Assembly (NCBI GenBank): GCA_024690445.1
Contig: JAILPD010000052.1
Location: 1 to 21,718 of the forward strand
Reading direction: 5' to 3'
From: Acholeplasmatales bacterium
Lineage (GTDB): Bacteria; Bacillota_I; Bacilli_A; Acholeplasmatales; Anaeroplasmataceae
Length of the DNA stretch: 21,718 nucleotides
Shown: positions 13,064 to 19,378 of the stretch, in pieces
Layout: the number at the start of each line of letters is the position of its first letter
Numbering within the stretch: the first letter of the stretch is position 1
Position numbers and translations under genes: made by a program
Notes under the pieces: model-generated
What the model saw: only the letters and a program-made list of their open reading frames with translations
Database searches by the model: none
Told to the model about the DNA's origin: nothing

Positions 13064-14230
13064 TTATAAATCTTTAAATACACTATATAAAGAATCAAGC
13101 ATCTCATTAATTAATCTTCTATTAGTAGCGACATTTATTCTTTCAAAGCCACTACCACTTTTACCAAAGATAATACCAGCATCTAACCATAACTTGGCCT
13201 CTTTAGATATTAAATCATCTAATCTTTTATCACTTAAATTATATGCTTTAAAATCTAACCAAATTAAATAGGTGCCTTCTGGTTTAATAAATTTAATCTT
13301 TGGTAATTTATTTTTTAAATATTCTTCAATATATAAAATATTATTCCAAATATAATCTTTAACTTCTTTTAACCAATTAATGCCATATTTATAAGCAGAC
13401 GCGGCACCGACTAACCCCATAATAGATTGTTGAGAATAACCTATTCTATCAAATTCAGTTAAGAATTCATTAAATAAATTTTTATCATTTATTATGGCAT
13501 GAGATATTTTTAAACCTGGCATATTAAATGATTTAGTAGGGCCTGAAACTATGGCATATCTATTTGGATTTAATTTTGCAATTGATGTAAACTCTTTATT
13601 AAATGCAAAATCAGCATGTATTTCATCTGAAATGATAAATACATTATACTTATTGCAAATAGATACAATTTTTTCTAATTCAGAATAATCCCATACTCTT
13701 CCAACAGGGTTATGAGGACTACATAAAATATATGCTTTTACATTATTATTTTTTATCTTTTCTTCAAAATCATTAAAATCAATGACATATTTATCAGCCT
13801 TTAATATTAAATCACTACTAATAGCCTTTCTATTATTTACTAAAATAGATGATTTAAAAGGATAATAAACTGGTTCATTAATAATGATTGCATCATTTTC
13901 CTTTGTTGTTATTTTTATTAAAGTACAAATAGAAAAAACAACACTAGGAGAAACTATAATACTTTTTTCATTTAATGTAACATCATATCGATTTTTATAC
14001 CAATCAATAATTGCATTATAATAATCACCCTTAGGATCGCTATAGCCAAAGACTCCTTCTTTAGCTTTATTTACTAAAGAATTAATTACCTCATCAGGTA
14101 ATTTAAAATCCATATCGGCAACCCAAAAAGGAAGGATATCTTCACTTCTTCCTCTTTCTTTTGCAAAATCCCATTTTAAGCTATTTGTATTTTTTCTATC
14201 AATTTCTATATCAAAATTATAAGTGCTCAT
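13064..14230 (-). CDS. PLP-dependent cystathionine beta-lyase of the MalY/PatB type
   Basis: A 388-aa fold-type I PLP enzyme. Key segments are FWVADMDFKLP (residues 35-45, typical of MalY/PatB), SPHNPVGRVW (171-180), SDEIHADFAF (201-210) and SGPTKSFNMPGLK with the PLP lysine Lys233. This group cleaves C-S bonds, turning cystathionine into homocysteine, or cysteine into pyruvate, ammonia and sulfide. It starts 1 nt after the stop of the cystathionine gamma-synthase-type gene, with its AGAGGTG inside that gene's end, so the two are probably translationally linked. Together they could carry out transsulfuration from cysteine to homocysteine. A cysteine desulfhydrase role cannot be excluded. Confidence 0.9.
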   Translation of the reverse strand: MSTYNFDIEIDRKNTNSLKWDFAKERGRSEDILPFWVADMDFKLPDEVINSLVNKAKEGVFGYSDPKGDYYNAIIDWYKNRYDVTLNEKSIIVSPSVVFSICTLIKITTKENDAIIINEPVYYPFKSSILVNNRKAISSDLILKADKYVIDFNDFEEKIKNNNVKAYILCSPHNPVGRVWDYSELEKIVSICNKYNVFIISDEIHADFAFNKEFTSIAKLNPNRYAIVSGPTKSFNMPGLKISHAIINDKNLFNEFLTEFDRIGYSQQSIMGLVGAASAYKYGINWLKEVKDYIWNNILYIEEYLKNKLPKIKFIKPEGTYLIWLDFKAYNLSDKRLDDLISKEAKLWLDAGIIFGKSGSGFERINVATNRRLINEMLDSLYSVFKDL

Positions 14231-14231
14231 A

Positions 14232-15368
14232 TTACACCTCTAAGGCTTGTTTTAAATCAGAAATTAAATCATTAACATTTTCTATACCAATAGATAATCT
14301 TAAGAATCTATCATTTATTCCTCTTCTATCTCTTTCTTCTTTACTAACATCGGCATGTGTTTGTTTCATTGGATATGTAATTAATGAATCAACACCACCT
14401 AATGATTCTGCGTATTGAAATATCTTAACACTAGCTAATACATGATGTGCAAGTTCTGCACTTTCAAGCTCAATTGAAATCATTCCACCAAAGCCACTAG
14501 ATTGACTTTTATTAATTTCATATCCCTTATGATTAGGTAAACCTACATAATATACCTTCTTAACTTTAGATAAAGTAGTTAACCAATTAGCTATTTTATA
14601 TGCATTCTCATTTATTCTATCCATTCTAATAGGTAATGTTTTAACTCCTCTTTCAATTAAGAATGAATCAAAAGGAGATAAATTAGCACCTATAGTCTTA
14701 GAAATATAAATTATCTTTTCTCCTAATTCTTCAGTTTTAGTTATAACAAAGCCAGCTAAGGCATCATTATGTCCACCTATATATTTAGTTCCACTATGTA
14801 TAACTATATCAGCACCTAATTCTAAAGGTCTTTGATAATAAGGTGTTAAGAATGTATTATCTACTATTACTAATAAATTATTTTCTTTTGCAATTTCTGA
14901 TATCTTTTTAATATCAGTTACCTGCATTAAAGGGTTTGATGGTGTTTCAATATAGATTGCTTTAGTATTTTTATTAATCTTACTTTTTACTAAATCTAAA
15001 TCTCCAGTATCAATAAAATCAAATGATATTCCATCAACTAAACTAAAATTTCTAAATAATCTTAAAGCACCACCATATAAATCATCACTTGCTATAATAT
15101 GGTCTCCACCTTTAAATAATTTAGATACAGTTGTTATAGCAGCCATGCCAGAGGAGAAGGCAATACAGGTAGAACCTCCTTCTAATCTTCTAATAGTATT
15201 TTCTAAATGACTTCTTGTTGGATTAGATAATCTTGAATAACTATATTCACCATTATCATCTACGCTTTTATGAACAAAAGTCGCACTTTGACAAATGGGC
15301 ATACTCAATGTGCCCCATTCATCTTTTATATTATTATCTGCATGTAAGCACAATGTTTCAAATTCCAT
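14232..15368 (-). CDS. Cys/Met metabolism PLP enzyme (cystathionine gamma-synthase/lyase type)
   Basis: A 378-aa member of the Cys/Met PLP family. Motifs: YSYSRLSNPTRSHLE (residues 43-57), FSSGMAAITT (71-80), the PLP-binding IVDNTFLTPY and HSGTKYIGGHND with Lys195, and GGVDSLITYPMKQTHADV near the C-terminus. The family covers cystathionine gamma-synthase, gamma-lyase and O-acylhomoserine sulfhydrylase, which cannot be told apart safely from sequence alone. The directly following MalY/PatB-type gene makes a MetI-like gamma-synthase in a two-step transsulfuration attractive. The ATG has an excellent AAGGAGG and lies 3 nt after the GNAT gene stop. Confidence 0.93.
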   Translation of the reverse strand: MEFETLCLHADNNIKDEWGTLSMPICQSATFVHKSVDDNGEYSYSRLSNPTRSHLENTIRRLEGGSTCIAFSSGMAAITTVSKLFKGGDHIIASDDLYGGALRLFRNFSLVDGISFDFIDTGDLDLVKSKINKNTKAIYIETPSNPLMQVTDIKKISEIAKENNLLVIVDNTFLTPYYQRPLELGADIVIHSGTKYIGGHNDALAGFVITKTEELGEKIIYISKTIGANLSPFDSFLIERGVKTLPIRMDRINENAYKIANWLTTLSKVKKVYYVGLPNHKGYEINKSQSSGFGGMISIELESAELAHHVLASVKIFQYAESLGGVDSLITYPMKQTHADVSKEERDRRGINDRFLRLSIGIENVNDLISDLKQALEV

Positions 15369-15371
15369 TTT

Positions 15372-15839
15372 CTAATCCTCCTTCATAAAATTTAATTCAT
15401 AACAAATATCTACTCTATTAAAGCCATAGGTATTATCTGTCTTATACTCCTTAAAACCATATTTTAAATATAAATGGATTGCCTCTTTACATTTTGTATT
15501 AGTGGCAATAATAGCTCTTTTATATTTCTTTTTAATTTCATCTATTGCATATCTTAATACAAATGAGCCAGCACCTCTATTAGCATATCCATCCTTAACT
15601 GCAAATTTAACTATTTCGCATGTATCATTATTTAATGGAAGCACCATTATGCATGCGATTGGTAGATTATTATCTAAAGTAAAATAGATATTTCCACCAT
15701 CTTTAATATAATCATCTATTTTAGAAAAAACTCTTAAATCCTCTTCCTCTAATTTAAATAATCTTTCTATCCATCCCTTATTCATTTCAATAAAGGCATT
15801 TTTTAAATATGATTCATAATTATATTTGATTATTTCCAT
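15372..15839 (-). CDS. GNAT-family N-acetyltransferase
   Basis: A 155-aa GNAT protein. The acetyl-CoA motif A reads CEIVKFAVKDGYANRGAGSF, with RGAG at 88-91. Motif B is AIHLYLKYGFKEYK. The substrate is unknown. Its ATG (GAAGGATT upstream) overlaps the end of the SGNH hydrolase gene by 10 bp, and it is followed after 3 nt by the cystathionine gamma-synthase-type gene, so it is firmly in operon C. It could act on a sulfur amino acid or on homoserine-type acceptors, but only gene order supports this. Confidence 0.88.
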   Translation of the reverse strand: MEIIKYNYESYLKNAFIEMNKGWIERLFKLEEEDLRVFSKIDDYIKDGGNIYFTLDNNLPIACIMVLPLNNDTCEIVKFAVKDGYANRGAGSFVLRYAIDEIKKKYKRAIIATNTKCKEAIHLYLKYGFKEYKTDNTYGFNRVDICYELNFMKED

Positions 15840-16429
15840 AATCCTTCAATTACACCTGCAATTCTTTTACCTAAAGAAAAGTGACCAACCTCATCTAAGT
15901 GTTCACCATCAATTCCAGGCTTAGCATAATTAGAGGCATCTAAGAATAATGTATTATAATCATTTGCTAAAGATTCATATACAAGCACACCATCAAGTGA
16001 TAATAAATATGAATCATGATCATATTCCTCATCTAATTCAGAAATATTTTCAGCTAAGTGAATAGGTGATATTAATAAGATATTTTCAACATTTAATTTC
16101 TTAATCTTCTTTAATAAGCTTTCCATGCCATATCTTAAATCATTTTTACTTCTAGCATTTAAAGTCTTATAATCATTAGTTCCAAGCATTATTACTAATA
16201 AATCAATTTTATTATATTTAGATAAAATAATATCAACATCATCTATAGCCCTTCTGTTTGGTCTATTTAAATCATCATAAATGGTAGTTCTACCAATTAG
16301 ACCTTCTTCAAAAATATTAATTTTATCTAAGAACTGTCTCTTTAATATAGATGCGTATCTATTTTCATATCTATCACCTAATGGGTTATAGCCATAGGTA
16401 TTTGAATCCCCAAATAATACAACATTCAT
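15830..16429 (-). CDS. SGNH/GDSL hydrolase
   Basis: A 199-aa SGNH-fold esterase without a signal peptide. The four blocks are present: VVLFGDSNTYG (Ser9, block I), EEGLIGRTT (Gly46 region, block II), IMLGTNDYK (Asn85, block III) and PGIDGEHLDEVGH (Asp174/His177, block V). The N-terminal FGDSNTYGYNP resembles cytosolic arylesterase or acyl-CoA thioesterase members. Substrate unknown. It is the first structural gene of operon C, with a strong AAGGAGG site, just after leader ORF C and its hairpin. Confidence 0.9.
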   Translation of the reverse strand: MNVVLFGDSNTYGYNPLGDRYENRYASILKRQFLDKINIFEEGLIGRTTIYDDLNRPNRRAIDDVDIILSKYNKIDLLVIMLGTNDYKTLNARSKNDLRYGMESLLKKIKKLNVENILLISPIHLAENISELDEEYDHDSYLLSLDGVLVYESLANDYNTLFLDASNYAKPGIDGEHLDEVGHFSLGKRIAGVIEGLWK

Positions 16430-16450
16430 AATCTAGACCTCCTTGTAAGT

Positions 16451-16473
16451 AAAATAAAAAGGGCTAAGCCCCT
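16451..16473 (-). terminator. Short hairpin with U-tract in the operon C leader (possible attenuator)
   Basis: Minus-strand AGGGGC (16473-16468), loop TTA and GCCCTT (16464-16459) form a short 6-bp stem with one G-U, followed by TTTTTATTTT. It overlaps the end and stop codon (TAG 16466-16464) of leader ORF C. A competing stem TAAGC/GCTTA lies just upstream. It is weaker than attenuators A and B. Confidence 0.45.
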
Positions 16474-16541
16474 AAAAGCTTATATAAAAAAGAAATATTA
16501 AAAGAATAATTACTCATTTTATTAAACATGTGATTTTTCAA
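16464..16541 (-). CDS. Leader-type small ORF C (25 aa) before the sulfur operon
   Basis: A TTG at 16541-16539, with GAAAGGA 9-10 nt upstream, opens a 25-codon ORF: MKNHMFNKMSNYSFN then ISFLYKLLGA, stop TAG 16466-16464. An in-frame ATG at 16550 would add three residues but abuts the Shine-Dalgarno. Position (between a consensus promoter and a hairpin/U-tract, before the first structural gene) mirrors leaders A and B. The peptide has no Cys; it has three Met, four Asn and four Phe. A regulatory leader is plausible but unproven. Confidence 0.45.
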   Translation of the reverse strand: MKNHMFNKMSNYSFNISFLYKLLGA

Positions 16542-16573
16542 AACAATCATTCCTTTCTTTTTTTATAATTCAC

Positions 16574-16607
16574 ATTATACTCCCTTTTCCTACTAAGTCA
16601 ATAGGAA
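16574..16607 (-). promoter_or_regulatory. Promoter C with overlapping inverted repeat
   Basis: TTGACT (16601-16596), a 16-bp spacer and TATAAT (16579-16574) drive operon C. An inverted repeat TTCCTA-N9-TAGGAA (16587-16607) covers the -35 and looks like a repressor site. TAGGAA also occurs in the shared 5'UTR block of operons A and B. Confidence 0.75.
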
Positions 16608-16670
16608 TAAGGTGAAAGAAATTAAATATATTAGATTTTATAAAATTTTATTGTTTAAAATCTTTCCAAA

Positions 16671-16695
16671 AATTCAATTTATGTTATAATGAATT
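16671..16695 (+). promoter_or_regulatory. ohrR promoter (extended -10) with flanking inverted repeat
   Basis: TGTTATAAT (16682-16690) is an extended -10 22 nt upstream of the ohrR ATG; no good -35 is seen. AATTCA (16671-16676) and TGAATT (16690-16695) are inverted arms around it, a possible autoregulatory operator. Confidence 0.5.
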
Positions 16696-16712
16696 CATAG
16701 GAGTTTATTATT

Positions 16713-17147
16713 ATGGACAAGTATGATTCACTAAAATTAGGAAACCAATTATGCTTCCCTCTTTACGCAGCCGCTAAAGAGATTACAAGAAAATATAAAC
16801 CATTTTTAGATGAGCTAGAACTAACTTACACACAATACATCTGTATGATGGTTATGTGGGAACATCAATCACTTAATGTTAAGCATCTAGGTGAATACTT
16901 ATATTTAGATTCTGGTACTCTTACTCCTCTTCTTAAAAAATTAGAGGATAAGGGATATATCGAAAGAAAGAAAAATAATAACGATGAAAGAAATCTAGTT
17001 ATAAGTGTTACAGATAAGGGAATGGATCTAAGAGATAAGGCATTAACTGTTCCTCAAAGCATTGGAACTTGTATTTCTTTATCTTCTGAAGAAGCACAAT
17101 TTCTATATAAGGTTTTATACAAAATTCTAAATAATTTAAATAATTAA
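16713..17147 (+). CDS. ohrR: OhrR-type MarR-family peroxide sensor
   Basis: A 144-aa MarR-family winged-helix repressor. The N-terminus GNQLCFPLYAAAKEITRKY carries Cys14, the sensing cysteine of OhrR proteins, with Tyr28 and Tyr39, which correspond to the two tyrosines that hydrogen-bond the Cys in B. subtilis OhrR. The DNA-binding helix and wing are YLYLDSGTLTPLLKKLEDKG and KKNNNDERNLVISVTDKG. OhrR releases DNA when Cys is oxidised by organic peroxide. It is transcribed toward the thioredoxin/peroxidase operon and away from operon C, and likely regulates the former and itself. Cys47-type second cysteines are absent, so it looks like the one-Cys class. The ATG follows TAGGAG. Confidence 0.88.
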   Translation: MDKYDSLKLGNQLCFPLYAAAKEITRKYKPFLDELELTYTQYICMMVMWEHQSLNVKHLGEYLYLDSGTLTPLLKKLEDKGYIERKKNNNDERNLVISVTDKGMDLRDKALTVPQSIGTCISLSSEEAQFLYKVLYKILNNLNN

Positions 17148-17167
17148 GCTCCTCGCGAGCTTTTTTA
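17146..17167 (+). terminator. Terminator of ohrR
   Basis: AAGCTC (17146-17151), loop CTCGC and GAGCTT (17157-17162) form a 6-bp stem running into a T-tract. It overlaps the ohrR stop codon. Confidence 0.82.
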
Positions 17168-17225
17168 TATACTTCTTTTGTTTTATAAACAAAAAAACTA
17201 ATTTCATAAAATTTATCAAAAAATC

Positions 17226-17290
17226 GTGTACAATCTATTGACAAAGAAAATTAAATTGTGTACAATGTAATTGCAAAAACAAATTGCAAA
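17226..17290 (+). promoter_or_regulatory. Promoter and repeat-rich operator region of the thioredoxin operon
   Basis: TTGACA (17238-17243), 17 bp, and TACAAT (17261-17266) form a near-consensus promoter. GTGTACAAT occurs twice, at 17226-17234 and 17258-17266, 32 bp apart (about three helical turns), flanking the -35 and covering the -10. ATTGTGTACAAT (17255-17266) is an inverted repeat, ATTGT/ACAAT, resembling half of the TACAATT-AATTGTA sites of OhrR. AATTGCAAA repeats at 17269-17277 and 17282-17290 just downstream. OhrR control is inferred. Confidence 0.7.
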
Positions 17291-17318
17291 CAATCGAATT
17301 TGAAAGGGTGTGTAAGTA

Positions 17319-17624
17319 ATGGTAAAAGAAATTAATGGTTTAGCTGAATTAAGCGAGGTAATAAAAAATAATCAAAAGGTATTAGTAGATGTATGGGCAC
17401 CTTGGTGTGGTCCATGTAGAATGCTAGGACCTGTAGTAGAAAAGGTTGCAGATACAACTGATGGTTTAACAACAGTAAAAGTTAACTTAGATGAAAATGA
17501 TGATGTTGCTGAAAAGTATGGTATCGAGGCAATTCCTACATTATTAGTATTTGAAAATAATGAATTAGTAAATAAATGCGTTGGCTTCATTCCTGAGGCA
17601 AAGGTTAGAGAATTAGTAAAGTAA
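17319..17624 (+). CDS. trxA: Thioredoxin
   Basis: A 101-aa thioredoxin with the classical redox motif WAPWCGPCRM (Cys30, Cys33), the following LGPVVEKVAD helix, VNLDENDDVAEKYGIEAIPT with the cis-Pro, and a terminal VGFIPEAKVRELV. Length is normal. It is the first gene of a three-gene transcript with a Cys-type glutathione peroxidase and a thioredoxin-reductase-like flavoprotein. It is therefore the probable electron carrier from reductase to peroxidase. The ATG is preceded by AAAGGGTG. Confidence 0.95.
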   Translation: MVKEINGLAELSEVIKNNQKVLVDVWAPWCGPCRMLGPVVEKVADTTDGLTTVKVNLDENDDVAEKYGIEAIPTLLVFENNELVNKCVGFIPEAKVRELVK

Positions 17625-17645
17625 AGGATAGAGTGGTATATAAAT

Positions 17646-18173
17646 ATGAATGATAAATTTTATGAAATTAATGTATTAAACCAAGATGGTTCTTGTCAAA
17701 ACTTAAGAGAGTATGAAGGAAAAGTATTATTAATTGTAAATACAGCTACAGGCTGTGGCTTTACTCCTCAATATAAGGAATTAGAGGCATATTATAGAGA
17801 ATTTAAGGAAAAGGGATTTGAAGTATTAGACTTCCCTTGTAATCAATTCGCTGAACAAGCAAAGGGAGATGATCAAGCAATAAATCAATTCTGTTCTTTA
17901 AAGTATGACACTACATTCAAGAGATTTAAGAAGGTATTAGTAAATGGCCCTGATAAGTGTGAGCTATTTAAATATCTTGAGGATACTTGTCCATATAAGG
18001 GCAAGGGTTTAAAGATGGGTATGTTACAAAAGTTTAGTCATGCTAAGGGCAATGAAATTAGATGGAATTTCACTAAGTTCTTAGTTGATAGAGAAGGTAA
18101 CGTTGTTGCTAGATTTGAACCAGTAGATAAAATGGAAAAAATTAGAAATTGCATTGCTGAATTAGTAAAGTAA
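17646..18173 (+). CDS. Cys-type glutathione peroxidase family protein (probable thioredoxin peroxidase)
   Basis: A 175-aa GPx-fold peroxidase. NTATGCGFTPQYKELEAYY carries peroxidatic Cys37, encoded by TGT, so no selenocysteine. DFPCNQFAEQ carries the catalytic Gln67, and IRWNFTKFLVDREG the Trp/Asn pair. INQFCSLKYDTTF carries Cys83, 46 residues after Cys37, where thioredoxin-dependent GPx enzymes have their resolving Cys. That, and the adjacent thioredoxin gene, point to thioredoxin rather than glutathione as reductant of hydrogen or lipid peroxides. It follows trxA by 21 nt and precedes the reductase-like gene. Confidence 0.92.
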   Translation: MNDKFYEINVLNQDGSCQNLREYEGKVLLIVNTATGCGFTPQYKELEAYYREFKEKGFEVLDFPCNQFAEQAKGDDQAINQFCSLKYDTTFKRFKKVLVNGPDKCELFKYLEDTCPYKGKGLKMGMLQKFSHAKGNEIRWNFTKFLVDREGNVVARFEPVDKMEKIRNCIAELVK

Positions 18174-18187
18174 TAGAGGTGATATTC

Positions 18188-19042
18188 ATGTATGATTCAA
18201 TAATTATAGGAACAGGTGCGGCAGGTATTTCTTCTGCTTTGACACTTAAACAATTAAATAAGAATTTCCTACTTATTGGACCTAAGAATTTGTCTTTTAA
18301 GATCAATTCTGCCGAAAAAATCAGAAATTATCCTGGATTATCTTCTGTATCAGGAAAAGAAATGAAGGAAGCTTTTGCTAAGCAACTAAATGATATGGAA
18401 ATTGAAATCCTAGATAAGCAAGTAACTGGTGTTTATGATTTAGGTACTCATTATGGTGTATTATGTGGGACTGATACATATGAGGCAAAATCTATAATTC
18501 TAGGCTTAGGTGTTGAAACTGTAAAGCCAATTAAAGGTGAAATTGAATTATTGGGTCAGGGAGTATCATATTGTGCTACATGCGATGGCTTTTTATATAA
18601 GGGCAAAGAAATATCTATAGTTTCTTCTTCTAAGGAATTTGAAGGAGAAATCAGTTATTTAGCATCTTTAGCTAATAAAGTTAATTTAATTCCTTTATAT
18701 AAGGATGTTGAAATTAATCTAGATAATGTAACAATTCTTAAAGGAATGCCTAAGGAAATTAGAAAAGAAAATAAAAGAATGCTTTTAGATTTAAATGGTA
18801 TTACATTAGAATCTGATGGTATATTTATGCTAAAAGCTTCTATCTCCCCTTCTGTTTTAGTTCCAGGGCTAGAGGATAAGGATGGACATATCGTTGTCGA
18901 TAGATTGTGTGCTACAAATTTAAAAGGTGTCTTCGCTGCCGGAGATTGTACAGGAAGACCATATCAATATGCTAAAGCAGTTGGTGAAGGAAATGTAGCG
19001 GCACATAGTGTAAATCATTATTTGCAAGAATTAAAGAAATAA
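18188..19042 (+). CDS. Thioredoxin-reductase-like flavoprotein lacking NADPH-binding motifs
   Basis: A 284-aa protein of the thioredoxin-reductase fold, slightly shorter than the usual ~310. The FAD motif is IIIGTGAAGISSAL (5-18), the redox pair is SYCATCDGFLYKG (Cys129, Cys132) and the second FAD motif is GVFAAGDCTGRPYQ (247-260). In the middle domain the GGGxSA and HRRxxxR NADPH motifs are replaced by ISIVSSSKEFEGEIS and LIPLYKDVEIN. Pyridine-nucleotide-independent thioredoxin reductases that accept electrons from ferredoxin or flavodoxin lose the same motifs, so such a donor is likely. I start at ATG 18188 behind AGAGGTGA; the GTG at 18179 lies within that Shine-Dalgarno. It follows gpx by 14 nt. 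Confidence 0.88.
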   Translation: MYDSIIIGTGAAGISSALTLKQLNKNFLLIGPKNLSFKINSAEKIRNYPGLSSVSGKEMKEAFAKQLNDMEIEILDKQVTGVYDLGTHYGVLCGTDTYEAKSIILGLGVETVKPIKGEIELLGQGVSYCATCDGFLYKGKEISIVSSSKEFEGEISYLASLANKVNLIPLYKDVEINLDNVTILKGMPKEIRKENKRMLLDLNGITLESDGIFMLKASISPSVLVPGLEDKDGHIVVDRLCATNLKGVFAAGDCTGRPYQYAKAVGEGNVAAHSVNHYLQELKK

Positions 19043-19062
19043 TAGGTTAAAATAACAAATCA

Positions 19063-19162
19063 ACACTATGTGTTAGAATATAAGTGTCGAAAGACATGCA
19101 ATGACGATTGTATGAAAAAAAAGGGATAGATGGTGAACTAGTCAATAGTTCGTAGACACTTA
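19063..19162 (+). ncRNA. Candidate structured RNA element downstream of the reductase gene
   Basis: The 336-bp gap before the GGDEF-EAL gene holds a nested fold. AACAC-TAT-GTGTT (19063-19075) is a small hairpin. TAAGTGTC (19081-19088) pairs with GACACTTA (19155-19162) as a closing stem. Inside are CATGCAAT-GACG-ATTGTATG (19095-19114, 8 bp with one G-U) and GAACTA-GTCAA-TAGTTC (19135-19151), with an A-rich, G-rich joint AAAAAAAAGGGATAGATGGT. A terminator follows 18 nt later. It does not match a riboswitch consensus that I know, including c-di-GMP classes. It may be a 3'UTR-derived sRNA, or an aptamer-like leader of the downstream gene. Confidence 0.4.
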
Positions 19163-19180
19163 AAAACTTCTATTTAAATG

Positions 19181-19212
19181 AGAGCTCTGTTCTATATTGA
19201 ACAGGGCTTTTA
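19181..19212 (+). terminator. Terminator after the thioredoxin operon / structured RNA
   Basis: AGAGCTCTGTTC (19181-19192), loop TATATT and GAACAGGGCTTT (19199-19210) form a 12-bp stem with two G-U pairs, followed by a short T-rich run. It separates the thioredoxin transcript from the GGDEF-EAL gene. Confidence 0.85.
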
Positions 19213-19329
19213 TATTGTAATTACTTATTCTTTAGTATATACACTAAGATTAAAATAATTATCTTAAATCTTTTTCTAAAATTTCTATAATTCTAAAACT
19301 ACTTTTTCAAAAAAAATAAAACAAATTTG

Positions 19330-19338
19330 TGATATAAT
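19330..19338 (+). promoter_or_regulatory. Likely extended -10 promoter of the GGDEF-EAL gene
   Basis: TGATATAAT is an extended -10 (TGnTATAAT) 40 nt upstream of the ATG. The -35 zone is A/T-rich without a clear TTGACA. A GGAGGGG Shine-Dalgarno precedes the start. The remaining sequence between 19213 and 19330 is AT-rich with nothing else recognisable. Confidence 0.55.
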
Positions 19339-19378
19339 AAATTAAAAGTTTCATTTCAAATGGTTTGGAGGGGTTTTA

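Noticed and set aside
17008..17244. Minus-strand ORF of 78 codons across the ohrR end
   Set aside because: It is antisense to ohrR, spans its terminator and the trx promoter, and has no recognisable domain.
17646..18173. Selenocysteine-containing glutathione peroxidase
   Set aside because: The active-site codon is TGT (Cys), and no in-frame TGA or SECIS-like element is needed.
19063..19212. c-di-GMP-I or -II riboswitch upstream of the EAL gene
   Set aside because: Neither the class I core nor the class II conserved segments can be found; only the general stem layout is suggestive.
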